Below, piece by piece: positions 16,736 through 24,439 of a DNA stretch of 53,995 nucleotides (positions within the stretch are counted from its first letter, which is position 1; every line of letters starts with the position of its first letter). The position numbers and the translations under genes were made by a program. Under the pieces are notes generated by a model. The model saw only the letters and a program-made list of their open reading frames with translations, was not told the DNA's origin and made no database searches. This stretch comes from CAYZQE01 sp964480635 (GTDB taxonomy: Bacteria > Pseudomonadota > Gammaproteobacteria > GCA-001735895). The stretch is taken from positions 1-53,995 of the forward strand of contig CAYZQE010000005.1 of assembly GCA_964480635.1 (NCBI GenBank), read 5' to 3'.

Positions 16736-17437
16736 GTGTCGTTAAGTCAGATAGCTATCGTAATACCCACATACAATAACCCAAAAACAATCGCTAATGT
16801 TGTTGCGGATGTTGTCGCCTTAGGCTATCCATTAGTTGTCGTTGACGATGGCTCAGATACCTCAGTGGCTTCTTTAGTTGATGATACTGTGACCGTTGTG
16901 ACTCATAAGGTCAACGAAGGGAAAGGGGCTGCGATTTTAAGCGGAGCAGACAAAGTAAAAGCACTTGGTTATCAATACTTTGTCAGTATGGATGGCGATG
17001 GACAGCATTTAGCTTCGGAAGTGGCCAAATTGATGGCTGAAATTAGGACAGATAATCAAATTATTATTGGTAGCAGAAACTTCAATATAGATAACATCCC
17101 TTTGCTTTCAAAAATAGGCCGAGCCTATCATAATTTTTGGATCCACTTGAACAGTGGGTATAACATTAACGATTCACTAACCGGTTTTAGATTATACCCA
17201 GTGTCTATTTTAGATTTAAAGCTTAAAACAAGTCGATTTGATTTTGAGGTGGAGGTCTTAGTGAAGCACTATTGGCAGCACAAAAAGGTTTCTGACACGG
17301 TGGTTGAATGTTATTACCCAACAGCAGAAGAACGAGTGAGTCATTTTGATAATGTTAACGATACAATTTCCATTACTTTGCTGCACTTTAGAATGTTTGC
17401 GCAACGCTTTTTTTTATTAAAAGGTTTTTTTAGGTAA
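16736..17437 (+). CDS. Family 2 glycosyltransferase
   Basis: This 233-residue GT-A protein has the nucleotide-sugar motif VVDDGSD near residue 36 and DGDGQH near residue 87, as in dolichyl-phosphate mannose synthase-like GT2 enzymes. It has no membrane segment. The start is GTG. Its stop overlaps the ATG of the acyltransferase gene. In E. coli-type aryl-polyene loci a glycosyltransferase and an LpxL-like acyltransferase domain occur in the cluster, sometimes as one protein; here they are two coupled genes. They probably build the membrane lipid anchor of the pigment. Sugar and acceptor are unknown. Confidence 0.85.
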   Translation: MSLSQIAIVIPTYNNPKTIANVVADVVALGYPLVVVDDGSDTSVASLVDDTVTVVTHKVNEGKGAAILSGADKVKALGYQYFVSMDGDGQHLASEVAKLMAEIRTDNQIIIGSRNFNIDNIPLLSKIGRAYHNFWIHLNSGYNINDSLTGFRLYPVSILDLKLKTSRFDFEVEVLVKHYWQHKKVSDTVVECYYPTAEERVSHFDNVNDTISITLLHFRMFAQRFFLLKGFFR

Positions 17438-18312
17438 TGGAAGTAAAACAAAGAGTTAATGGCGTTGTCATAAAAATACTGTACAAAATTTATCAGTTAT
17501 TTGGCTACAATTTAGTCTATTTCTCGCTCTATTTTGTGGTTCTTTATTATGTTCTCTTTGCAACGAACGTTAAGCGTGCCCTAAAAGATTATTATGCACA
17601 TATTGGTGTCAAGTTTAGCTATCGTCGCTATTTTAAGCATTTGTTTAATTATGCGGTTACGACAACAGATCGCTTTATTGCTAAAGCAAATCCGGAGCTA
17701 TATTCTTTTGAATACAGTGACAGAGATGCATTAATTAAAGAAATAAAACAAGGCTCTATCCTGTTGCTCAATCATTTTGGTGGTTGGGCTACGGCAAGCC
17801 GCTGTTTTAAAGAAGATAAAGTCATTATTAATGTTGTGATGAATGAAGCGATGATTGTCGCTGCCGCTTCATTTGAAGCAATATTAAATAAAAAAAATGA
17901 AGATAGCACCAAAATTATTAATATTTCAAAAGGTAATATTGCCGCTACTATTGATATTGCCTGTGCTTTAACTGAAAACGAATCTGTTGCACTAATGGGT
18001 GACAGAGCGTTAGATAGCAAATATTTAAAGGCAGTCAGTTTTTTTGGTTGTCCCGCTAACTTTAATAAAACCCCATTTATTATTGCTTATAAAACAAAAA
18101 AGACAATAGTTTCTTTTTTTGTTATTTTACAAAGTAAAAAAAGATACCTGATTAAGTTCGAACTCATCACAATGGATCAATTATTACCGCTCGATGAATC
18201 GATTGATAAGGCTATGCAGCAGTACGTTTCTTTTGTCTCTGAACAAGTAAAGCAATACCCTTTACAGTGGTTTAATTTTTATAATTTTTGGGATGAACAG
18301 AATAAAGAATGA
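17437..18312 (+). CDS. LpxL/HtrB-like lysophospholipid acyltransferase
   Basis: This 291-residue protein has a membrane helix near residues 20-45 and the LpxL-type acyltransferase pattern: LLNHFGGWATA near residue 109 (in the position of the usual HxxxxD/E box, here with H but G-G-W following), MGDRALDSKY near residue 187 and a C-terminal QWFNFYNFW, which is typical of these enzymes. It likely acylates a lipid or glycolipid carrier at the inner membrane. It overlaps both its neighbours. It resembles acyltransferases found in aryl-polyene clusters more than true LpxL, because no lipid A genes are nearby. Confidence 0.8.
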   Translation: MEVKQRVNGVVIKILYKIYQLFGYNLVYFSLYFVVLYYVLFATNVKRALKDYYAHIGVKFSYRRYFKHLFNYAVTTTDRFIAKANPELYSFEYSDRDALIKEIKQGSILLLNHFGGWATASRCFKEDKVIINVVMNEAMIVAAASFEAILNKKNEDSTKIINISKGNIAATIDIACALTENESVALMGDRALDSKYLKAVSFFGCPANFNKTPFIIAYKTKKTIVSFFVILQSKKRYLIKFELITMDQLLPLDESIDKAMQQYVSFVSEQVKQYPLQWFNFYNFWDEQNKE

Positions 18313-19739
18313 ATATGTCAATATCGCAAAAGGACACTTTGTATCGAGCACTGCTAAGCCATTTTTGGGTTAAAAAAATAATAAGTAAGCAATCACTATG
18401 CGTTTATTTATTTTTATTGTGGATAAGTGCTTCTGGCGCTGTTGCTGCTAACTTCGTCAACAGTGAGCGTTTAGAATTTGACCCTGTTTTTGATGGCCAA
18501 GTATTTGTGCATGAAGTCGGTGACCCATCTAACGAGCATTTAGTGCTTGTGCATGGCCTTGGTGATGCCGCCTCAAAGGATTGGCAGCAAACGATAGATG
18601 CTTTAAAAAAAGACTATTACATTATCACGCTTGATTTACCAGGGTTTGGACAATCTAGCAAAGGCAGTAAAGACTATACGCCAACAAAGTATGCAACATT
18701 AATTAAGCACATTACGTCAAAATATAGCCTTCGGCCTTTTCACCTTGTAGGGCATTCTATGGGGGGAGCAATTGCTTTGAGATATATTGAAAAATACCCT
18801 AACGATGTTAAAACTTTAACCTTAATCAATACGGCTGGGTTATTGCACCGATTGGCTTACACTAAATTTTTGGCACCCATTGGCTTAGAAACGCTGATAG
18901 GGTTTAAAATTCCAGGAGATGATAAAATATCGACTATGGTGGGTACGATTATGAGTAAATTAGAACGTAAACTACCCATTGATATTGAATTTTTAGTCGG
19001 TAATTCAATGATGCGAAATGCAGTGTTAAAAGGAAATCCTTCGACTATTGCTGCACTTGGGTTGGTGATGGAAGATTTTAGTGAAGCACTTGCTCAAGTG
19101 ACCGTGGCGACTTTAATTATTTGGGGTGACAAAGACGATATTGCACCTATAAGAACAGGTTATGTGCTTAACTCAATGATAGCCGATTCAGAAATGAGAG
19201 TTATCAGTGGTGCGGGACATGTGCCTATTAAAAATAACTTTAAGGCGTATATAAGCTATTTAAAGGATCATTTGCATGGTAATTTAGAAAAAACAATACC
19301 GAAAAGACATAAGCCAAAAGAGAGACAAGATTCATTATCTTGTTACAAGCAAAAGTCTGCTTATTATACGGGAAACATTGGGCAACTAACGATCAAGAGC
19401 TGTAAAAATGTAGTGATTGACAATGCATTTATTAAAGAATTAGTGATTGATCGCTCTAGAGTGATTATTAAAAATACGCATATAGCCTCTGACAATATAG
19501 CGATAAATGCAAACAGATCGACCATAGATATTACGGCAGGTTCGATTTCGGGTCATGTGGCCATTAAAACAACGGCTGGAAAATATGATATAGCAGGGAC
19601 AAAAATAATGGCTAAAGGCATGGCAATAGAGGCATCTAGGACAGCGAGTTTTATTTTTTCACTGTCAAGTATTAATTCAAAGCCAATACACGGCCTAAAG
19701 ACTATTTCATCGAAGCGCCCTTTATTACTTGATCATTAA
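18309..19739 (+). CDS. Secreted alpha/beta hydrolase with beta-helix-like tail
   Basis: This 476-residue protein starts with an N-terminal hydrophobic export signal (about residues 28-47). The hydrolase domain (about 55-325) has HGLGDAASKDW, the nucleophile elbow GHSMGG with Ser150, the acid in WGDKDD and the histidine in GAGHVP. The last 120 residues form short repeated strands (for example IKNTHIASDNIAINANRS) like a right-handed parallel beta-helix, an unusual addition to this fold. It ends the plus-strand run and overlaps the acyltransferase gene by four bases. It may hydrolyse or transfer an ester of the pigment in the periplasm. The substrate is not known. Confidence 0.8.
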   Translation: MNMSISQKDTLYRALLSHFWVKKIISKQSLCVYLFLLWISASGAVAANFVNSERLEFDPVFDGQVFVHEVGDPSNEHLVLVHGLGDAASKDWQQTIDALKKDYYIITLDLPGFGQSSKGSKDYTPTKYATLIKHITSKYSLRPFHLVGHSMGGAIALRYIEKYPNDVKTLTLINTAGLLHRLAYTKFLAPIGLETLIGFKIPGDDKISTMVGTIMSKLERKLPIDIEFLVGNSMMRNAVLKGNPSTIAALGLVMEDFSEALAQVTVATLIIWGDKDDIAPIRTGYVLNSMIADSEMRVISGAGHVPIKNNFKAYISYLKDHLHGNLEKTIPKRHKPKERQDSLSCYKQKSAYYTGNIGQLTIKSCKNVVIDNAFIKELVIDRSRVIIKNTHIASDNIAINANRSTIDITAGSISGHVAIKTTAGKYDIAGTKIMAKGMAIEASRTASFIFSLSSINSKPIHGLKTISSKRPLLLDH

Positions 19740-19776
19740 TATGAGGCATCACTGCATGCGTCACTAAAGTTAAACT

Positions 19777-20601
19777 CTAACGTTCAGAAAAAACCCAAGA
19801 TAAAGCAACGCCAATAGACCAACTGTTTGTCTTAGATATAAGAGGGCTATCGAGATTGATACTGCCAGAAATATCATCAAATCGAACAAAGCCGCCTAAC
19901 CAGAATGGATCAATTTTTCGGCTGAATGTGAATTCAGACCTAAACCCAGTATAACCAGATTTAGCCTCATAGGCTGGACGAAGGGCAGTTGCTTCGTTTG
20001 CTTGAACAGTATAATAGTAGCGATTGAGTTGTTGATTGGAAAAAAGAAGCCCATTAGTAAAGCCTAGACGCCAAGGGTTTACGTTTGTAGCAGGTTGTCG
20101 CCAACTTATTTTAGGGTTTAGGACATTACCAATATAACCCGTATTCCCGCCAACGCTAAAAGTAAAGCGTAATGGCAAATGCAACCAAAGTTTTGTCGTC
20201 GATGTTTCATTGATTAAGTAATCAATAGAAGGGCCGATTTCAACCGTAGCATCCAATTGCCTCATTCCTTCGCGTTCAATATTGGTGTCTGAACTGGGTA
20301 AGGAGCCATTTCCACTTAAAGAAAGAAGAAATCGAGAGTCATCAAGTATTTGATATGTCACACCATTATCAATTTTAAGTTTTTCCCCACGGTATTTAAT
20401 CATAGGAAAAGGGAGTAGTAATGTTTGGGAATGTGCTGAACCAAGATAATCTGGAGCGCTAAGCATGAACAAGCCAATACCTAATTTTAAAGTAGCTTGT
20501 TCTGCTTGAGAAAATGGCGAAAAAAATAAACAACAGAAAAGGAATAGAGTTTGCCGTAATTGTTTTTTCAAACGTTTAACCAGAAAAGCGCTGATAGGCA
20601 T
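19777..20601 (-). CDS. MipA/OmpV family outer-membrane protein
   Basis: This 274-residue protein has an N-terminal signal peptide (QTLFLFCCLFFSPFSQA) and then alternating beta-strand sequence ending in an aromatic-rich strand, with the APDYLGS segment typical of MipA/OmpV proteins. It should form an outer-membrane beta-barrel. Its ATG overlaps the stop of the radical SAM gene by one base, so the two are co-transcribed on the minus strand, convergent with the pigment run. It could help place or bind a lipid-like product in the outer membrane, but the family has no firm function. Confidence 0.82.
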   Translation of the reverse strand: MPISAFLVKRLKKQLRQTLFLFCCLFFSPFSQAEQATLKLGIGLFMLSAPDYLGSAHSQTLLLPFPMIKYRGEKLKIDNGVTYQILDDSRFLLSLSGNGSLPSSDTNIEREGMRQLDATVEIGPSIDYLINETSTTKLWLHLPLRFTFSVGGNTGYIGNVLNPKISWRQPATNVNPWRLGFTNGLLFSNQQLNRYYYTVQANEATALRPAYEAKSGYTGFRSEFTFSRKIDPFWLGGFVRFDDISGSINLDSPLISKTNSWSIGVALSWVFSER

Positions 20602-22154
20602 TAATCATCCAAGCGAATGGATTTATTTTCTTTTAGCAGCATTCCTTTTTGTCCACTGTAAAAGCTTTTGATTTTGGCCAATAATAATTGGCTTAAAAAT
20701 TTACTTAATCTAACGAAGTGAGTTGGATAAGCGATAGTCATTTTTAAATAATGCCAGCCAATGCTTGGGCGTTGATAAAAGTTTTTCAGTATTTCTTGAT
20801 AGTGTTTATCCAGTTCTTTTACGCTGATGCCATCAGGTGACCAAACAAAATTCATACCATTCATTTTTTTCCAATGGTCATCAATAATATTGGCTCCATA
20901 AAGCTCTTTGTAGATAGGGGAGCCAGGGTAAGGCGTGAATTTAGTTAAATTCATGATAGTGATTGGAAGGCGAGTAATAAAATCCCTTGTCATCTCAATG
21001 GTTTCAATCGTTTCGCCAGGGTAACCCAGCATAAATAGGCCTTTAACTCGAATACCTGCGGCGGCAGTCCACTTGATGGCACTTTCAGACTTGGCGATGT
21101 CAGCCGCTTTATCCATGCTTTGCAGTATTTCATTAGAGCCAGACTCAAGACCAAAGCTAATTTCCCAGCAACCCGCTTGTTTCATGGTGCCGAGGATTTC
21201 AGGTTTAACAGTATCGACTCTTGCGGTACAACTCCAAGTGATATTAATGCCACTATCTATAATGAGATCGCATAGTTTTTTGGTGCGAACTTTGCTGGCC
21301 AAAAATAAGTCATCAACAAATAAAATATGGCGAACACCATATTTAGCTTGTAAGTGCTGAATGATTTCAAAAACTTTTTCGGGGCTATAGGCACGAACTT
21401 TGGCACCGAATGTTGACGTGTCGCAAAATTTACAATGAAAAGGGCAGCCTCTAGAAGCAGCAATGGTTGCTACCGGTGTTCGAGGGAAATCATAAATGGC
21501 AGCAGGATATGCTTTTGGGAAATTTTCAAGTAAATCCCAAGCTGGCATGGGTAAGCGATCAAGATTTTTATCAATGGGTAAGGCTTTATTTTTATGAAAT
21601 TCACCCTTTTTCATATAGCATAAAGCAGGTACTGTAGATAAGTCAGACTGGGTATCCAAGGTGATTAACAAACTCACTAAGGCCTCTTCGCCTTCGCCTT
21701 CTATCGCGTAGTCAAACTCAGGAAAACGAGTCATGGTTTCTTTTGCCATTGAAGAAACGTGGGGGCCACCAATAATAATGGTTGTTTCCGGCAGCATATA
21801 CTTTATTTTTTTACAAATTTTTGACGCATTCCATACGCCTACTGTAAAAAGCGTAATGCCAATATATTTAGGGTTTTCTTTAACAACACGGTCGACAACA
21901 TCATCAATTGATAAGCCATAAATATCACTTTCGATAATGCTTGGTTTATAGCCGAATTCACGCACTTCAGCTGCGAGGTGTAATAAACCCAAAGAAGGCG
22001 ATTGATTCATCACTGTTTTTACAAACTCATACCCTGGAGCTATGTTGTCATAGGGGGGCGTTATAAAAATAATGTCAGCATTAGATGGTGTGTTTTGCCC
22101 CCATCCAATTTGAGAGGCATTCCCTATATTGTTAATTTCTATTTCTTGAAACAT
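20601..22154 (-). CDS. B12-binding radical SAM enzyme
   Basis: This 517-residue protein has an N-terminal cobalamin-binding-like Rossmann domain (IFITPPYDN to GGPHVSSMAKETMTRFP) and then a radical SAM domain with the cluster motif CPFHCKFC near residues 235-242. The domain lacks the DxHxxG motif, as many class B methylases and BchE-like proteins do. Members of this family methylate unactivated carbons or rearrange rings using S-adenosylmethionine and cobalamin. Placed next to the pigment locus, it is a candidate for C-methylation of the aryl head or chain. It shares an operon with the porin-like gene. Reaction is inferred. Confidence 0.85.
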   Translation of the reverse strand: MFQEIEINNIGNASQIGWGQNTPSNADIIFITPPYDNIAPGYEFVKTVMNQSPSLGLLHLAAEVREFGYKPSIIESDIYGLSIDDVVDRVVKENPKYIGITLFTVGVWNASKICKKIKYMLPETTIIIGGPHVSSMAKETMTRFPEFDYAIEGEGEEALVSLLITLDTQSDLSTVPALCYMKKGEFHKNKALPIDKNLDRLPMPAWDLLENFPKAYPAAIYDFPRTPVATIAASRGCPFHCKFCDTSTFGAKVRAYSPEKVFEIIQHLQAKYGVRHILFVDDLFLASKVRTKKLCDLIIDSGINITWSCTARVDTVKPEILGTMKQAGCWEISFGLESGSNEILQSMDKAADIAKSESAIKWTAAAGIRVKGLFMLGYPGETIETIEMTRDFITRLPITIMNLTKFTPYPGSPIYKELYGANIIDDHWKKMNGMNFVWSPDGISVKELDKHYQEILKNFYQRPSIGWHYLKMTIAYPTHFVRLSKFLSQLLLAKIKSFYSGQKGMLLKENKSIRLDD

Positions 22155-22204
22155 TTCAACCCCAAGTTAGTTGTTTTAGAAGGATACTAGAAAAATTTAT
22201 CCTC

Positions 22205-22222
22205 AGCCATTATTTAATGGCT
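22205..22222. other. Small hairpin in divergent intergenic region
   Basis: A perfect seven-base inverted repeat (AGCCATT / AATGGCT) with a four-base loop lies about 50 bases upstream of the radical SAM start. It may be an operator or part of its leader. Function is not established. Confidence 0.3.
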
Positions 22223-22270
22223 AAGTGCCGATGAATTTAAGCTTTACTTTAGGTATAGTGTTACTAGCTT

Positions 22271-22325
22271 TGAATAATAAGCAATATCTAAAAATAATGG
22301 TTAGGACGCAAAGCTATATTTATCA
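22271..22325 (+). promoter_or_regulatory. Possible c-di-GMP-I (GEMM)-like leader
   Basis: The leader of the lipoprotein gene contains GGACGCAAAGC at 22304-22314, the hallmark 3' core of GEMM-I riboswitches. Upstream there is GCAA (22281-22284), then a short stem CTAA (22288-22291) / TTAG (22301-22304), in the right order for the 5' core. A loose outer stem is possible between 22271-22277 and 22320-22325. The second hairpin normally found after the core is not visible, so it is at best divergent or decayed. Confidence 0.25.
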
Positions 22326-22367
22326 ATTTTAGTTTAAATTATTAATAATAATCTCAAGGAAAAAACA

Positions 22368-22943
22368 ATGAATAAAATTTTAATAATGGTTGTAGCCATT
22401 TTCGCCATTTCAGGCTGTAAGTTAACGGGTAATTCAACCAGTGTAGAGCCGAAGGTTGAAAAAGCTAATGCTCAACTTGCCGCTAAAATAAGCTCGGTGG
22501 GTGCCATTAAAGTTCAAACGTTGAGCGCTTATGAAAAAGGTAATATGATTAGAGCAAATATAAAGGAAGAATGCCAACTCGATAAAAAACTACCCGAGTT
22601 TATTCAGTCTTTCGCAGCAACTAATGGCATTAATGTTCAACTAGAAAATAAAGTGACGTCTGCTACGAAAGGAAAAGCTTTGGTTGTTGAAATTGTTGAT
22701 TCAGTGAGTCAAGGCCATGCGTTTACAGGACATAGAAAATTTACAAAAACCAAAGGGACTTTGTATGAAAATGGAAAAAAGATAGCTAGCTTTACAGCAT
22801 CTAGAGTATCTGGGGGTGGGTTTTTTGGGATTTATAAAGGGTCTTGCTCGGTTTTAGGCAGAACAGTAAAAACGATTGGTAAAGATGTTGCAGGTTGGCT
22901 TAAAAACCCAGTAGATGGCGCTCAATTAGGCGATCGTTTATAA
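22368..22943 (+). CDS. Predicted lipoprotein of unknown function
   Basis: This 191-residue protein begins with a lipoprotein signal ending in the lipobox ISGC (cysteine near residue 17). The mature part is a mixed alpha/beta domain with a glycine-rich GGGFFGIYKGSC segment and three cysteines, and a C-terminal KTIGKDVAGWL helix. I do not recognise the family. It lies alone between the divergent radical SAM gene and a convergent flavoprotein gene, with a good AAGGA site before the ATG and a strong terminator after it. A membrane-bound role in the envelope is likely. Confidence 0.8.
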   Translation: MNKILIMVVAIFAISGCKLTGNSTSVEPKVEKANAQLAAKISSVGAIKVQTLSAYEKGNMIRANIKEECQLDKKLPEFIQSFAATNGINVQLENKVTSATKGKALVVEIVDSVSQGHAFTGHRKFTKTKGTLYENGKKIASFTASRVSGGGFFGIYKGSCSVLGRTVKTIGKDVAGWLKNPVDGAQLGDRL

Positions 22944-22953
22944 CGTGGTTAAA

Positions 22954-22988
22954 TTTATCGTTTAACTCACTTTGAGTTAAACGATAAA
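22954..22988. terminator. Bidirectional hairpin terminator
   Basis: A perfect 16-base inverted repeat (22954-22969 and 22973-22988) with a three-base CTT loop sits between the convergent lipoprotein and halogenase-like genes. Its stem ends in AAA/TTT on both sides, so it can act as an intrinsic terminator in both directions. Confidence 0.85.
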
Positions 22989-22996
22989 ACTTGTTA

Positions 22997-24235
22997 TCAG
23001 TTTAGTTTCTTACAAGCGATAGCGATAGCATCAATGGCGCGACTGTGGTCTCTAACGCAGGGGTTTGTGGTATCCCAAACGTAACCCGCCAAAATTGAAC
23101 AAATCTGATTGTGGAATGATTCTGTTTTGTTAGGCTCAAAGAAAATAGTGGCTAAGCGACCATCATACCATGCCTCTACAAAGGTTCTAAACGTATTAAC
23201 ACCTAGCATTAAGTGATCTGCATATTCTACTTTCCAATCGGGGTTTTTACCTTGAAGTTCACGAATAGCAGTTTTAGCAGCGCGATTAGCAGACTCTAAG
23301 GCAAGCGTTACGCCAGAAGAAAAAACAGGGTCTAAAAACTCTGTCGAATTACCCATTAGTGCAAACCCATTACCGTATAATGATTTGACAGAAATCGAGT
23401 AGCCTTCAATTTTTTTCACTGGGAAAGTAAACTTTGAATCCTTTAATCGCTCATTAACAACTTGATTGCTTTCAATAATAGCCCGTAATTTTTCGTCGGG
23501 GTCTTCAGGAAATTTATCCAAAAAACCTGGCTTAGCAACAACGCCTATTGATGTTTTTCCATTTGAAAAAGGAATGACCCACATCCAAGCGTTGTCAGGA
23601 TCATCTAACATGCAAACCCAAATGCGACCTTCAGCGGCACCTTCTGGTCTAATGTCTCCTGTGACGTGAGTAAAGTAGGCTTTGCGTAATGGCAAAGTCG
23701 ATTCCTGTTCTAAATCGAGTAATCGAGGTAAAACTCGTCCGTAGCCGCTACCATCTAAAATAAATTTAGCATGAACCGTTTTTACATCGCCTTCATCGGA
23801 AACAATTTTTGTTTTAGAAGTGCCATCGGGCATAAACTCAACGCCTTCAACACCATATTTCCAATAGATAGGTATGCCTTTAGCCTCAATACCTTGAGCT
23901 AAGGCAAGATCGAAATCAGCCCGCGGCACTTGATGTGTATAAGACCAGCCTTTCGTAAACTGCTGAGAAAATTTGAATGTGCATGTTTCATCCCCTCGTT
24001 TAAACACGGCACCATCTTTTTTGATGAAATTTTGTGCCGTCACAATATCTAATAATTCTGCTTCTTCAAGTAAGTCCATAGCGTGTGGTAGAAGGCTTTC
24101 CCCAATGACAAATCGAGGGAACATCTGTTTTTCAATGACTAATGCATCAAAACCCGCTTGTTTTATCAATGATGCAGCAGTAGCTCCAGCAGGGCCTGCG
24201 CCTATAATTAAAACATCAACATAGATGTCAGACAT
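22997..24235 (-). CDS. Flavin-dependent halogenase-like FAD protein
   Basis: This 412-residue flavoprotein has the FAD-binding GAGPAGATAA near residue 12 and GESLLP near 45. It carries three marks of flavin halogenases: the WMWVIP motif at 217-222 (WxWxIP), FLDPVFSSG at 300-308 (FxxPxxSxG), and a lysine at about residue 73 in the FIKKDGAVF context where carrier-protein-type halogenases keep the catalytic lysine. Brominated or chlorinated aryl polyenes and flexirubins are known, so ring halogenation of the pigment is a reasonable proposal. Related proteins act as oxidases or reductases, so activity needs proof. An AGGAG site precedes the start. It is transcribed toward the lipoprotein gene. 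Confidence 0.78.
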   Translation of the reverse strand: MSDIYVDVLIIGAGPAGATAASLIKQAGFDALVIEKQMFPRFVIGESLLPHAMDLLEEAELLDIVTAQNFIKKDGAVFKRGDETCTFKFSQQFTKGWSYTHQVPRADFDLALAQGIEAKGIPIYWKYGVEGVEFMPDGTSKTKIVSDEGDVKTVHAKFILDGSGYGRVLPRLLDLEQESTLPLRKAYFTHVTGDIRPEGAAEGRIWVCMLDDPDNAWMWVIPFSNGKTSIGVVAKPGFLDKFPEDPDEKLRAIIESNQVVNERLKDSKFTFPVKKIEGYSISVKSLYGNGFALMGNSTEFLDPVFSSGVTLALESANRAAKTAIRELQGKNPDWKVEYADHLMLGVNTFRTFVEAWYDGRLATIFFEPNKTESFHNQICSILAGYVWDTTNPCVRDHSRAIDAIAIACKKLN

Positions 24236-24297
24236 GGTAACTCCTAAATAATTATTTTTATTAAAGTATGTAACTAGAGGGTTTTAAAAGTGCCAAG

Positions 24298-24306
24298 ATT
24301 TTAGCA
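24298..24306 (-). promoter_or_regulatory. Candidate extended -10 promoter of halogenase-like gene
   Basis: Read on the minus strand, TGCTAAAAT (an extended -10, TGN plus TAAAAT) lies about 65 bases upstream of the ATG. No good -35 box is seen. The surrounding 200 bases (24236-24439) hold no other gene, only an AT-rich leader and a short GTTTTT/AAAAAC hairpin near 24410-24424. Confidence 0.25.
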
Positions 24307-24439
24307 TGATTCATAATAAACAATGATAAATTAATCAAACACAAACCATCATGTTTCTATCTGAGGATGCGTGGACAAAATAAAATTTTACTGAGGGTGG
24401 AAGAGTATAGTTTTTTGAAAAAACACCCAATAATTAAAG

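Noticed and set aside
24395..24430. GGGTG/CACCC with an internal GTTTTT/AAAAAC hairpin after the histidine kinase gene, as a terminator.
   Set aside because: The outer stem has a long loop and no T run follows on the minus strand, so termination is doubtful.
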